64,000 bases of DNA from Paractinoplanes deccanensis (GTDB lineage Bacteria; Actinomycetota; Actinomycetes; Mycobacteriales; Micromonosporaceae). The DNA lies in the NCBI RefSeq assembly GCF_016862115.1, contig NZ_BOMI01000165.1:62001-126000 (forward strand), in the 5' to 3' direction. The position numbers and the translations under genes were made by a program. Below, piece by piece: positions 33,238-41,991 of this stretch (position 1 is the first letter of the stretch; every line of letters starts with the position of its first letter). The notes under the pieces are model-generated. The model saw only the letters and a program-made list of their open reading frames with translations, had not been told where the DNA came from and made no database searches.

Positions 33238-34365
33238 CTAGGGCCCGGGCGGCGCTCCCGGGTCCGCGCCGTATGGAGGCTGCGGGCCGGGCGGAGGCAT
33301 TCCGACGCCGGGCGGGGGCGCTCCGGCGCCCGGTGGGGAGGCCGACGGGTCCGCGTACGGGTCGGTCGGTGGGGTGGGGGCCAGCTGAGCGTTCAGGGCG
33401 GCGAGCACCGCCTCGACCTGCGGGCGCAGGAGACGCCAGTCGCGGGCGGCGGCCTGGGCGGCGGTCTCGTTGTCGATGGCGGTGACCAGGTCGCCCAGCA
33501 TGCCGGTCACCTGGGTGGCGGTGGCCTGGCGCGGGCCGTCGTCCGGGGCTCGGGCGGCGAGGGTCTCCCAGCGGGTGATCATGGCCAGCAGGTCGTCGCG
33601 GACAGGGGGCCAGGCCAGGCGGCGCTCGGCGAACGTGGTGGTGTCGAGCACGCGGGGAAGGGCACGGTCAAGGAGGGCCCGGGTTTCGGCGGTCAGGCCG
33701 TCCAGGGCGGTGTCCCAGGAGTCCTTCTTGCGGGCGCGGGCGATGAGCACCGCCGCGATGACGCCGCCCAGGACCAGGAAGAGGAGGAACCACGCGACGA
33801 GGCTGCCGGCGTCGCTGTCGTCGGAGGCGGCGACGGCGGCAGCGGACGAGGAGGTGGCGGCGGCCTGCGCGGGCGTCGTTGTGCGGGTCGCTTCCGGAGT
33901 GGTGGTGGCCGGGCGAGTCGGCGAGGGCTCGGTGGTCCGGGCCGGCTCCTGGGTGCGCGTGGGCTCGGGCTCGGTGGTCCGCGTCGGCTCGGGCTCCGCG
34001 GTCCCGGTCGGATCGGCGGTCCGGGGAGGGTCGGTGGTGCGGGGAGGGTCGGTGGTTCGGGCAGGGTCGGTGGTTCGGGCAGGGTCAGTGGTCCGGACAG
34101 GGTCAGTGGTCCGGACAGGTTCGGTGGTCCGGGCATGGTCGGCGGTGCGGGTGCGGGTGGGCTCGGCGCCACCAGTGGCGTCACCGGTGGCGTCGCCGGT
34201 CGAGTCCGCCGTCGGGTCGCCGGTGGCGTTCGGCCGGTCGAGGGTGATCGACGGGCGGGCCGACGGCAGCGACACCCCGCCGTCCCCGTCCCCGCCGTCG
34301 CCGCAGGCGGTGAGTGCCAGCAGGGCGGCGGCCGCCACCGTCAGGCAGAGCCGGGCGGGCCGCAT
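33238..34365 (-). CDS. Lipoprotein with Thr/Pro-rich repeat stalk and cytoplasm-type tail
   Basis: A 375-residue protein. The signal ends in lipobox LTAC. A long low-complexity stalk contains tandem RTTDPx hexapeptides, then a transmembrane helix (SLVAWFLLFLVLGGVIAAVLIA, about 188-209), a helical domain of about 125 residues and a Pro/Gly tail (GAGAPPPGVGMPPPGPQ). A lipid anchor plus a later membrane span implies a lipid-anchored outer stalk and an inner C-terminal domain. Function unknown. It begins 1 nt after the M24 peptidase stop and is the last gene of an MFS-M24-lipoprotein operon. Confidence 0.72.
   Translation of the reverse strand: MRPARLCLTVAAAALLALTACGDGGDGDGGVSLPSARPSITLDRPNATGDPTADSTGDATGDATGGAEPTRTRTADHARTTEPVRTTDPVRTTDPARTTDPARTTDPPRTTDPPRTADPTGTAEPEPTRTTEPEPTRTQEPARTTEPSPTRPATTTPEATRTTTPAQAAATSSSAAAVAASDDSDAGSLVAWFLLFLVLGGVIAAVLIARARKKDSWDTALDGLTAETRALLDRALPRVLDTTTFAERRLAWPPVRDDLLAMITRWETLAARAPDDGPRQATATQVTGMLGDLVTAIDNETAAQAAARDWRLLRPQVEAVLAALNAQLAPTPPTDPYADPSASPPGAGAPPPGVGMPPPGPQPPYGADPGAPPGP
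34013..34156. repeat. Eight tandem 18-bp repeats in the lipoprotein gene
   Basis: The units resemble TCGGTGGTCCGGACAGGG, in frame, and encode RTTDPx-type hexapeptides on the minus strand. Unit number could vary by slippage. Confidence 0.85.
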
Positions 34366-34366
34366 G

Positions 34367-35479
34367 TCAGGCGACGATGTGCAGGTCGTGGCTGGTGTTG
34401 TTGAGGCGGCGGCCGCCGTTCTCGGTGACCGTCACGATGTCCTCGATGCGCACGCCGAAGCGGTCCGGCAGGTAGATGCCGGGCTCGATCGAGAAGCACA
34501 TGCCGGGCACCAGCGGCCTCGTCTCACCCTCCACCATGTACGGCGGCTCGTGCGTGGTCAGCCCGATCCCGTGGCCCGTACGGTGGATGAAGTTGTCGCC
34601 GTAGCCCGCCTCCGTGATGACCGCGCGGGCCACCCGGTCGATCTCCTGGCACGCGACGCCCGGCCGGACCGCCTCGAAGGCCGCCTGCTGGGCGCGCCGG
34701 ACGATGTCGAAGACCTCCCTCTCCTCGGGCGTGGGCGGGCCCACGTGGACCGTGCGGGTCGTGTCGGAGCCGTAGCCGTCCTTGAGGCCGCCGAAGTCGA
34801 GCACCACCATGTCGCCCTCGGCGATGACCCGGTCGCCCATCTCGTGGTGCGGGTTCGCGCCGTTCGGCCCGGAGCCGACCACCGTGAAGTCGACCTGCGA
34901 GTGCCCGCGCTCGGTGAGGAACCGCGCGAGGTCGCGGCCCACCTCCGTCTCGGTGCGGCCGGCGAAGCGTACCCCCTTGATCTGCTCGTAGGCCGCGTCC
35001 GCGGCGGCACCGGCCGCCTCGAGCCGGGCCACCTCGTCGGCGTCCTTGACCGCCCGCAGCATCGGCAGCGCGGCGGTCATCGAGGTGTAGCGCGACTGCG
35101 GCAGCGCGGCCTGGAGGCCGAGCAGGTGCATGGCCCAGGCCGCGTCGGAGATCGCGTAGTGGCCCTGCGGGTCGAGCAGGCGGGCGACCGGCGCGTACGG
35201 GTCGGTGCCGTCCGCCCAGTCCGTCGTCTCCACCGCCGAGTATCCGGGCGCCTCGGCGGCGTCGGGGCGCTCCAGCGTCGGCACGATGAGGTGCGGGTCG
35301 TGGTCGCCGTCGAGGACCAGCAGGGTGAGCCGCTCGGTGATCGCGGTGGGCTTGTAGCCGGTGAAGTACGTCAGGTCGGGGCCGGGCGCGACGAGCAGCC
35401 CGGTGAGGCCGGCCGCGGCCGCCTGTGCCACCGCGCTCTCCATGCGGCCGGCGAAGTCCTTGCTGGTGAACGGAATCAT
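34367..35479 (-). CDS. M24 family Xaa-Pro peptidase
   Basis: A 370-residue metallopeptidase. The N-terminal creatinase-like domain (about 1-135) precedes the pita-bread catalytic domain, with metal ligands in VLDFGGLKDGYGSDTTRT (two Asp), HRTGHGIGLTTHE (His), SIEPGIYLPDRFGVRIEDIV (two Glu). It cleaves dipeptides or oligopeptides with proline at the second position; no signal peptide, so cytoplasmic. The ATG start overlaps the MFS stop in ATGA, indicating coupling; the MFS transporter may import its substrate or export a product. Confidence 0.88.
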   Translation of the reverse strand: MIPFTSKDFAGRMESAVAQAAAAGLTGLLVAPGPDLTYFTGYKPTAITERLTLLVLDGDHDPHLIVPTLERPDAAEAPGYSAVETTDWADGTDPYAPVARLLDPQGHYAISDAAWAMHLLGLQAALPQSRYTSMTAALPMLRAVKDADEVARLEAAGAAADAAYEQIKGVRFAGRTETEVGRDLARFLTERGHSQVDFTVVGSGPNGANPHHEMGDRVIAEGDMVVLDFGGLKDGYGSDTTRTVHVGPPTPEEREVFDIVRRAQQAAFEAVRPGVACQEIDRVARAVITEAGYGDNFIHRTGHGIGLTTHEPPYMVEGETRPLVPGMCFSIEPGIYLPDRFGVRIEDIVTVTENGGRRLNNTSHDLHIVA

Positions 35480-36957
35480 GAGACGGAAACTCCCGGTCGT
35501 GTGGGGATGGTGTGGCTGGTCGCGGCGGCCGCCGCCGCGAGGTGGACGGCGCGCGCGGGCTCGGCGCGGTGCCGGCGCAGGAACACCACGAGGGCGATGC
35601 CGGCCACCGACATGATCGTAAGGAACAGGGACGCCGCGCCGAGGCCCGCGGCGAGCGCGTCCTCGGCGGGTTCGCCGGCGTGGTTCCGGGTGGCCGCGGT
35701 GGACACCGTCGCGGCGGCCGCCACGGCGAGCGAGCCGCCCACGTAGCGGGCCATGTTGGAGATGCCCGACGCCTGGCCCACCTGGCTCGGGTCGACCGCC
35801 GAGGTGGACGCCGAGCTGGCCGGGCCGTTCGCGAAGCCGAGCCCGATCGCGAGCACGACGAGCGGGATCACGAACGCCGCGTACGTCCAGCCGGCGTTCA
35901 CGAAGATCAGCGCGCCGGCGCCGAGCGTGGCGAGCAGGAACCCACCCCCGACCGCCACCCGGCCGCCCAGCTTCACCGCGAGCGGCGTGATCAGCGGGGT
36001 GACGGCGATCATCGCGGCGGCGGCGGGCAGCGTCGCGAGACCGGCCTCCAGCGCGGTCATGCCGAACCCGGCGGGGTCCTGGAAGTAGAGGCTGAGCAGG
36101 TACATCAGCGCGTTGATGATGCCGGCCACGAGCAGGATGGCGATCGTCGAGCCGACCAGCACCGCGTTGCGCAGCAGCTTCAGGTCGACCAGCGGGGCGG
36201 CGGCGCGCTTCTCGACGGCCACGAAACCGGCGCCGCCGAGGACGGCCACGACCAGGCACGTGATGGTCGGGACGGAGAGCCAGCCCCAGCTGCCGCTCTC
36301 GCTGAGCGCCAGCACGAGCGGCACGAGCAGCACGGCCACCAGCACCGTGCCGAGGATGTCGATCGAGCGGCTGCGGTGCTCGTCACGCGATTCCCGTACG
36401 GCCGACAGCGTGATCGGCACGCAGGCCGCCGCGATCGCCGCGTCGATCCAGAACAGGCCCTGCCATCCCGTCGAGCCGACCAGCACACCGCCGATGAGCG
36501 GGCCGATCGCCGCGCCGATCGCCGACGCGGCGCCCCACATCGTGATGGCCTTCATCTGGGCGGCCCCGGACGAGGCCACCGACAACAGGCTCATCCCGCA
36601 GGCGAGGATGGTCGAGCCGGCCGCGCCCTGGATCATCCGGCCGGCGATCACCCCGGCGGCGTTCTGGGACAGCGCGATCAGCGCGCACGACGCGACGAAC
36701 AGCAACAGGCCGCCGAGGAAGATGCGCCGCCGGCCGAAGACGTCGCCGAGCGCGCCGGAGGTGACGATGACCGCCGCGCCGACCAGCATGTAGCCGGTCA
36801 CCGCCCACTGCAGGACGTCGACCGAGGCGCCGACGTCCTCGCTGATCGCGGGGAGCAGGATCGTGACCGCTGAGGTGTTGGCGTTGACGACCAGCGCGGA
36901 GACGCACGCCGCGAGGAGCACGCCGGTGCCCGCGGCCCGGCTCGTGGTGACCGTCAT
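35476..36957 (-). CDS. MFS transporter, DHA2-type (14 helices)
   Basis: A 493-residue major facilitator with about 14 helices. Motif A-like GALGDVFGRRRIFLGG lies after the second helix and motif C-like SAIGAAIGPLIGGVLVG in the fifth, characteristic of drug:H+ antiporters of the DHA2 group. The substrate is unknown. ATG 36957 gives the normal short N terminus (MTVTTSRAAGTG). It heads an operon with the M24 peptidase and the repeat-bearing lipoprotein. Confidence 0.85.
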   Translation of the reverse strand: MTVTTSRAAGTGVLLAACVSALVVNANTSAVTILLPAISEDVGASVDVLQWAVTGYMLVGAAVIVTSGALGDVFGRRRIFLGGLLLFVASCALIALSQNAAGVIAGRMIQGAAGSTILACGMSLLSVASSGAAQMKAITMWGAASAIGAAIGPLIGGVLVGSTGWQGLFWIDAAIAAACVPITLSAVRESRDEHRSRSIDILGTVLVAVLLVPLVLALSESGSWGWLSVPTITCLVVAVLGGAGFVAVEKRAAAPLVDLKLLRNAVLVGSTIAILLVAGIINALMYLLSLYFQDPAGFGMTALEAGLATLPAAAAMIAVTPLITPLAVKLGGRVAVGGGFLLATLGAGALIFVNAGWTYAAFVIPLVVLAIGLGFANGPASSASTSAVDPSQVGQASGISNMARYVGGSLAVAAAATVSTAATRNHAGEPAEDALAAGLGAASLFLTIMSVAGIALVVFLRRHRAEPARAVHLAAAAAATSHTIPTRPGVSVS

Positions 36958-37032
36958 GGGCTCAGCGTCGCGGTCGCCGGCGGGCGCCGGGATCCTTCGT
37001 TCCGGATGAATCGTCGGACGAACCCGCCCGGC

Positions 37033-37038
37033 TAGCTT
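37033..37038 (+). promoter_or_regulatory. -10 element of ThrE-like gene (leaderless)
   Basis: TAGCTT followed by 6 nt and ATG 37045; no RBS. Confidence 0.5.
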
Positions 37039-37044
37039 CGCCGC

Positions 37045-38205
37045 ATGGATCTGCTGGGCCCGCTGGTGGAGTGGCTGCTGCGCGGCAGCTTCGAGGGGAC
37101 GGTGCGAAGCGAGCGCATCGTCCGCGAGGTGGCCGCCCGCTACGGCTACTCGGTCGAGGTCACCTTCCTCGCCGACTCCGCGCTGCTGACCGTCGACGGG
37201 CGGGCCTGTTCGTACGCCCGGGAGCCGGGCGTGCCCCCGCTCGACCAGGTGACCGCGTTCAAGGCGCTGCTGGCGGACCTCGGCGAGCTCTCCGAGGCCG
37301 AGGCCGCGAAACGCCTCGCCGAGATCCAGCGCATGCCGCCGCGCTGGAACAAGGGCTGGCAGGTGGCCGGGCTGGTGCTCTTCAGCGTCGGCTTCGGCAT
37401 CTCGGTGCAGGCCACCTGGCAGCAGGTGGGCGTCTCGGCGATCACCGGGCTGCTGGTGGGCCTGCTCGTGGTCTCGGGGCGGATGCGGCTGCTCCAGCCG
37501 TTCGTCGCGTCGATCCTGGTCACCGTGGTGGTGCTGTGGCTGTACGACCGGGGCACGCTCGACGGGGGCCCGATCCAGCTGATCGTGCCCGCGCTCTTCT
37601 ACTTCATCCCCGGCGACGCGATCAGCGCGGCGGCCCTGGAGCTGGCCGACAACCGGATGACCGCCGGCGCGGCGCGCCTCGTCTACAGCTTCGTCGCCCT
37701 GCTGGTGCTGGCGTTCGGCGCCCTGGTCGCGACCGTGCTGCTGCAGATGCCGCCGAGCGTGCTCTTCGACGTGACGGTGCCCGGCAACCTGGGCCCGTTC
37801 GAGGTGTGGGGCGGCTGGGTGCTCTTCGCGCTCGGGGTGATGTTCGTCTTCCAGATGGCGCCGCGCGACTTCCCGTGGGCGCTCGGCCTCATCCTGCTGA
37901 CCGCCGCGGCGGCCGAGCTGGCGACCCGCGCGTTCGGCGACCCGTTCGGCACGTTCGCCGGCGCGGTGGTGATGACGGTCGTCGCCCTGCGCCTGGGCCG
38001 CCGGCGAGGGCTGCCTCCGGCGTACGTCCTCTATCTCGGCGCCTTTTATGTCCTGACGCCGGGATCGCACGGCCTGCGCGGGCTGGAGAGCTGGATCGGC
38101 GGTCATCCGATCCAGGGCGTGGGCGGCGTGGCCGACATGGTGTCGCTGCTCGTCGCCATCGCCGTGGGAATGCTCGTCGGCGCGACAGTCACCCGTAAGG
38201 GGTGA
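37045..38205 (+). CDS. Threonine/serine exporter (ThrE-like) family protein
   Basis: A 386-residue protein. A soluble N-terminal domain of about 100 residues is followed by about nine or ten membrane helices, with the ThrE hallmark ALFYFIPGDAISAAALELADNRMTAGAARL (about 186-215). The ThrE/YjjP family exports small amino acids or dicarboxylates; the substrate is inferred from family only. The last codons contain the regulon palindrome that drives the next operon. The ATG is 6 nt after TAGCTT. Confidence 0.82.
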   Translation: MDLLGPLVEWLLRGSFEGTVRSERIVREVAARYGYSVEVTFLADSALLTVDGRACSYAREPGVPPLDQVTAFKALLADLGELSEAEAAKRLAEIQRMPPRWNKGWQVAGLVLFSVGFGISVQATWQQVGVSAITGLLVGLLVVSGRMRLLQPFVASILVTVVVLWLYDRGTLDGGPIQLIVPALFYFIPGDAISAAALELADNRMTAGAARLVYSFVALLVLAFGALVATVLLQMPPSVLFDVTVPGNLGPFEVWGGWVLFALGVMFVFQMAPRDFPWALGLILLTAAAAELATRAFGDPFGTFAGAVVMTVVALRLGRRRGLPPAYVLYLGAFYVLTPGSHGLRGLESWIGGHPIQGVGGVADMVSLLVAIAVGMLVGATVTRKG

Positions 38206-38206
38206 G
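38188..38206 (+). promoter_or_regulatory. Regulon palindrome embedded in ThrE-like gene's end
   Basis: GTCAC-N9-GTGAG; core TCACCC-N5-GGGTGA fits the consensus exactly. It is 22 nt upstream of GATGAT (38229-38234), which is 7 nt before ATG 38242. Confidence 0.75.
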
Positions 38207-38241
38207 GTGAGCGGCATCCAGCGATGCCGATGATCTGGGGC

Positions 38242-39699
38242 ATGAGCGCGACGGACGTGCCCGCCAACACGGGCGACAGGGCCGCGAGAACCCAGCAGGC
38301 CGTCAGATACATCTCCTGGGTCGCACTTGCCCTGATGACGACGAGTTCGGTGGCGAGCCTGCGCCCCGCGCCGACGATGGCGGTCTACGGACTGGCCAGC
38401 ATCTTCCTCTACCTGCTTCCCGCCCTCGTGTTCCTGCTGCCGACCGCTCTGGTGTCGGCGGAGCTCGCCTCCGGCTGGAACGGCGGGGTCTACAAGTGGG
38501 TCAGCGAGGGCATCTCGAAGCCGATGGGCTTCCTGGCCGTCTGGTGCCAGTTCGCGATGACCATCTTCTACTACCCGAGCCTGCTGGGCTTCGTGGCCAG
38601 CACCCTGGCGTACGTCATCAACCCCGACCTGGCGTCCAGCGGCGTCTGGACCGCGCTCGTCATCATGGTCTGCTACTGGACGGGTGTCTGGGTGTCGTCG
38701 CGCGGCACGAGCGGTGTCGCCGGACTCGCCAGCGCCGGCCTGGTCATCGGCACGCTCATCCCCGGCACGCTGCTGGTCATCCTCGGCATCGCGTTCCTCG
38801 GCCAGGGCAACGAGTCGGCCGCCCCGATGACCGCGAGCAACCTGCTGCCCGCGTGGGCCGGGCTGTCCAGCCTGGTGCTCATCGTCAACAACTTCCTGTC
38901 GTACTCGGGCATGGAGATGAACGCGGTGCACGTGTCGTCGCTGCGCAAGCCGGGCCGCGAGTTCCCCCGGGCGATGTTCCTCGCCATGGGTCTGGTCCTG
39001 CTCATCTTCATCCTTCCCGCGCTGGCGATCAGCTGGGTCGTCCCGGCCGAGGAGCTGTCGCTCACGGCCGGCGTCATGCAGGCGTTCGACGCGGTCTTCG
39101 CCGCGTTCAACTCGCAGTGGCTCACCCCGATCCTCGGCGTCATGCTCGTCGCCGCCTCGCTCGGCGGCATGCTCACCTGGCTCGCCGGGCCGTCCAAGGG
39201 CCTGCTGCTGATCTCGCGCCAGGAGGGCTACCTGCCGCCGTTCCTGCAGAAGCTCAACAAGCACGGCGTGCAGCAGAACATCCTGGTCACCCAGGGCCTG
39301 ATCACCACGGTCATCGCCCTCGCGTACGCGCTGATCCCGGACGTGTCCAGTGTGTACTGGATCTTCTCGGTGATCACCACGCAGGTCTACCTGATCATGT
39401 ACCTGCTGATGTTCGTCGCCGCGGTGCGCCTGCGCCGCAGCCACCCCGACCACCCGCGCGGCTACCGGGCGCCGATGCTCACCGGCCTCTGCGGCGTCGG
39501 CTTCGCGGCCTCGCTCGCCGCGCTGCTCATCGGCTTCGTCCCGTCGTCGCAGTTCGGCGGCGGCAGTGCCGGCGCCTACCTGGCGATCGTGGCGGGCGGC
39601 GCGCTCGGGCTCGGCCTGCTCGTGCCGTTCCTCTTCTACCGCCTGCGCAAGCCGTCCTGGAAGACCGCTTCGCCGGACGAGGAGGTCGAGGTCGCATGA
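38242..39699 (+). CDS. APC-family amino acid permease (glutamate/GABA antiporter-like)
   Basis: A 485-residue permease with 12 hydrophobic segments. It has the APC-type broken first helix (VALALMTTSSVASLRPAP) and the loop SAELASGWNGGVYKWVSEGISKPMGF characteristic of GadC/YjeM-like glutamate:GABA and related antiporters. Substrate not proven. ATG 38242 (MSATDVP) rather than 38224 is fixed by GATGAT 7 nt upstream and the palindrome 36 nt away. The stop overlaps the next ATG (ATGA). It is cotranscribed with a single-span membrane protein and an M20 peptidase, suggesting uptake and cleavage or exchange of an amino-acid conjugate. Confidence 0.85.
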   Translation: MSATDVPANTGDRAARTQQAVRYISWVALALMTTSSVASLRPAPTMAVYGLASIFLYLLPALVFLLPTALVSAELASGWNGGVYKWVSEGISKPMGFLAVWCQFAMTIFYYPSLLGFVASTLAYVINPDLASSGVWTALVIMVCYWTGVWVSSRGTSGVAGLASAGLVIGTLIPGTLLVILGIAFLGQGNESAAPMTASNLLPAWAGLSSLVLIVNNFLSYSGMEMNAVHVSSLRKPGREFPRAMFLAMGLVLLIFILPALAISWVVPAEELSLTAGVMQAFDAVFAAFNSQWLTPILGVMLVAASLGGMLTWLAGPSKGLLLISRQEGYLPPFLQKLNKHGVQQNILVTQGLITTVIALAYALIPDVSSVYWIFSVITTQVYLIMYLLMFVAAVRLRRSHPDHPRGYRAPMLTGLCGVGFAASLAALLIGFVPSSQFGGGSAGAYLAIVAGGALGLGLLVPFLFYRLRKPSWKTASPDEEVEVA

Positions 39700-40127
39700 A
39701 GGTCTCGGTCAAGCACAAGAGCAACACCGTCACCTACATCGTGCTCGGCGTCGCGTTCCTGATCATGCTGGGCACCGCGCTCTTCGCCTTCGGCAGCGCC
39801 CACGAGTCACGGGAGGCGTCGGAGAAGGCCCAGCAGCTGCAGTCCGAGCTCTCCGCGGCCGGCCTGCGGGTGCCCACCGAGGAGCAGATCATCCGGGTCC
39901 TCGGCGACGACGGCGGCGCGGTCTGCGACAGCCCCGGCAACGCGCTGCGCCGGGCCACCCTCTACGGCCTGCTCACCAACGGGGCGGCCGGCCCGGGCCA
40001 GCGCCCGGTCATCGCGGACAACAAGGTGGTCCAGGGCCAGCTGATGATCATCAAGGTCTACTGCCCGCAGTACATCGAGGAGTTCCAGGAGGTCGTCGAC
40101 GACCTCAAGCTCGAGAAGGTGGCCTGA
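39696..40127 (+). CDS. Membrane-anchored accessory protein of permease operon
   Basis: A 143-residue protein. The N-terminal single span is VTYIVLGVAFLIMLGTALFAFG. A coiled-coil-like stretch follows (HESREASEKAQQLQSELSAAGLRVPTEEQ), then a small domain containing two Cys (GAVCDSPG and KVYCPQY). It probably has its soluble part outside the membrane. I recognise no family. The ATG overlaps the permease stop and the stop lies 3 nt before the M20 gene, so it is likely a partner of one or both. Confidence 0.7.
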   Translation: MKVSVKHKSNTVTYIVLGVAFLIMLGTALFAFGSAHESREASEKAQQLQSELSAAGLRVPTEEQIIRVLGDDGGAVCDSPGNALRRATLYGLLTNGAAGPGQRPVIADNKVVQGQLMIIKVYCPQYIEEFQEVVDDLKLEKVA

Positions 40128-40130
40128 GCC

Positions 40131-41468
40131 GTGACCCTGCGTTCCCGCATCGACGACCTGATGGGCCGGGCCCGGACGGACCTCGCCGACCTGGTGTCCC
40201 TCCGCTCGGTGGCCGACCCCCGGCAGTACCCGGCCACCGAGTGCGCCCGCGCCGCGCAGTGGGTGGTGGACAACTTCGCCGAGGTCGGCTTCACCGACCT
40301 GGCGCTGGAGGAGACCATCGACGGCAGTCGCGCTGTCTATGGCGTACGGCGGGCAAGCGCCCCGGACGCGCCCACCGTGCTCCTCTACGCCCACTACGAT
40401 GTGCAGCCGCCGCTCGACGAGGACGCGTGGCGCACCCCGCCGTTCACCCTGACCGAGGCGAACGGGCGCTGGTACGGGCGCGGGGCGGCCGACTGCAAGG
40501 GCAACATCGTCATGCACCTGACGGCGTTGCGCGCGCTGGGGCCGGACGTACCGGTGAACCTGAAGCTGATCGTGGAGGGCTCCGAGGAGCAGGGCACCGG
40601 CGGGCTCGAGGACTTCGTGCAGCGCAACCCCGAGCTGCTCGCCGCCGACGCGATCCTGGTCTGCGACACCGGAAACGCGGCCGTCGGCGTGCCCGCGGCC
40701 ACCGTCACCCTGCGCGGCATGGTCAACGTGGTGGTGTCGGTGTCGGCGCTCTCCGGTGAGCTGCACTCCGGCATGTTCGGCGGGCCGGCGCCCGACGCGC
40801 TCGCGGCGCTGATCCAGATCCTCGCGTCCCTGCGCGACAAGGCGGGCAACACCACGATCGCGGGCCTGGACGCCACCCAGACCTGGTCCGGCGCGCCCTA
40901 CCCCACCGACCAGTTCCGCGCCGACTCCGGCCTGCTGCCCGGAGTCGGCCTGCTCGGCGACGGCACGGTCTCGGACATGATCTGGGCCCGGCCCGCGGTG
41001 ACCGTGCTCGGCATCGACTGCCCGCCGGTGGTCGGCTCGGCCGCGGCGATCCAGCCGCACGCCCGCGCCCGGCTCAACCTGCGGGTGCCGCCGGGCACGG
41101 ACGCGGTGAAGGCTCAGGACGCCCTGATCGCCCAGCTGCACGCCGCGGCGCCCTGGGGCGTCCAGGTCACGGTGGAGAAGGAAGCCATCGGCCAGCCCTT
41201 CGAGGCCCGCACCGGCGGACCCGCCTACCGCGCCCTGGCCGCCGCCATGAAGGAGGCCTTCGGCCGCGAGATGACCACCCTGGGCCAGGGTGGCTCCATC
41301 CCGCTGTGCAACGTCTTCGCCGACACCTACCCCGACGCCGAGATCATCCTGATGGGCGTCGAGGAGCCGCTGGCCCTGATCCACGCCCCTAACGAGAGCG
41401 TCGACCCCACGGAGATCGCCGGCCTGGCCCACGCCGAGGCCGTGTTCCTCCAGACCTATCGCCGGTGA
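40131..41468 (+). CDS. M20 family dipeptidase/amidohydrolase
   Basis: A 445-residue zinc peptidase. LLYAHYDVQP (metal His and Asp near residues 87-91), YGRGAADCKGN (bridging Asp) and the catalytic/metal Glu pair EGSEEQGTGG are all intact, with the dimerisation domain inserted at about 195-330. Carnosinase/CPG2-type family members cleave dipeptides, acyl-amino acids or peptidoglycan-derived peptides. The GTG start is 3 nt after the upstream gene. As the third gene of the regulon operon with an amino acid permease, scavenging of dipeptides or gamma-glutamyl compounds is a reasonable guess. Confidence 0.88.
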   Translation: MTLRSRIDDLMGRARTDLADLVSLRSVADPRQYPATECARAAQWVVDNFAEVGFTDLALEETIDGSRAVYGVRRASAPDAPTVLLYAHYDVQPPLDEDAWRTPPFTLTEANGRWYGRGAADCKGNIVMHLTALRALGPDVPVNLKLIVEGSEEQGTGGLEDFVQRNPELLAADAILVCDTGNAAVGVPAATVTLRGMVNVVVSVSALSGELHSGMFGGPAPDALAALIQILASLRDKAGNTTIAGLDATQTWSGAPYPTDQFRADSGLLPGVGLLGDGTVSDMIWARPAVTVLGIDCPPVVGSAAAIQPHARARLNLRVPPGTDAVKAQDALIAQLHAAAPWGVQVTVEKEAIGQPFEARTGGPAYRALAAAMKEAFGREMTTLGQGGSIPLCNVFADTYPDAEIILMGVEEPLALIHAPNESVDPTEIAGLAHAEAVFLQTYRR

Positions 41469-41808
41469 CCCGCCCGGCCGCCGGCCGCTCCACGGCCGGC
41501 GGCCGGTACGGCGCCGGAAGGCCCCGCCGCAGCGTGAAGCTGAAGTCGCCGGCCGACTTGCCGGTGAGCCGGCGCGCCGACGACAGGCTGCCGTCCGCGA
41601 CGAGCCGGCGCACCTCGGACCGGGACATGCCGAGGCCGGCCGAGAGCACACGCAGCAGCCGGACGGGGCTGCGCTGAACGAAGTGGACCGACACGTGCAG
41701 CACGCCGGCCTCGAGCACCGCGGGCTCGCGCAGTACCGTCGGCCCGTGTCGCCCCGGGCCCACCACCCAGACGGTCTGTCCCGCCACAAAGTTGATCACC
41801 AAAGTCAC
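41389..41808 (-). CDS. Hypothetical protein with HTH-like segment, antisense overlap with M20 gene
   Basis: A 139-residue frame from GTG 41808 (VTLVINFVAGQTVWVVGPG) with strong third-position G/C up to about codon 115, then an Arg-rich tail that runs 80 nt antisense into the M20 gene end. The middle contains SPVRLLRVLSAGLGMSRSEVRRLVADGSLSSARR, which resembles a helix-turn-helix or S4-like helix pair. No family recognised. It may be a small DNA- or RNA-binding protein. The tail probably arose by loss of an earlier stop. Confidence 0.5.
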   Translation of the reverse strand: MTLVINFVAGQTVWVVGPGRHGPTVLREPAVLEAGVLHVSVHFVQRSPVRLLRVLSAGLGMSRSEVRRLVADGSLSSARRLTGKSAGDFSFTLRRGLPAPYRPPAVERPAAGRVTGDRSGGTRPRRGPGRRSPWGRRSR

Positions 41809-41991
41809 ACCTGTTCCGCTGAGATCCGCGCACGCTGAAGAAGCGCGTCGCGGGAGAAAAGTCACGACGTGCCCGTTCGGAATCTCAGCTGGTGTACAAC
41901 GGCCTGTCCTCGTCGGTGCGCAGAACACTGTGGTCCCCGAAGCTAGCAGCGCGCCGCCGTGGGGCTCCACCGGTTTTCGCCCGCTCCTCGC

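Noticed and set aside
35476..39453. Single 1325-codon minus frame through the MFS gene and beyond
   Set aside because: Only the part from ATG 36957 encodes MFS helices; the upstream part is antisense to the ThrE-like and permease genes.
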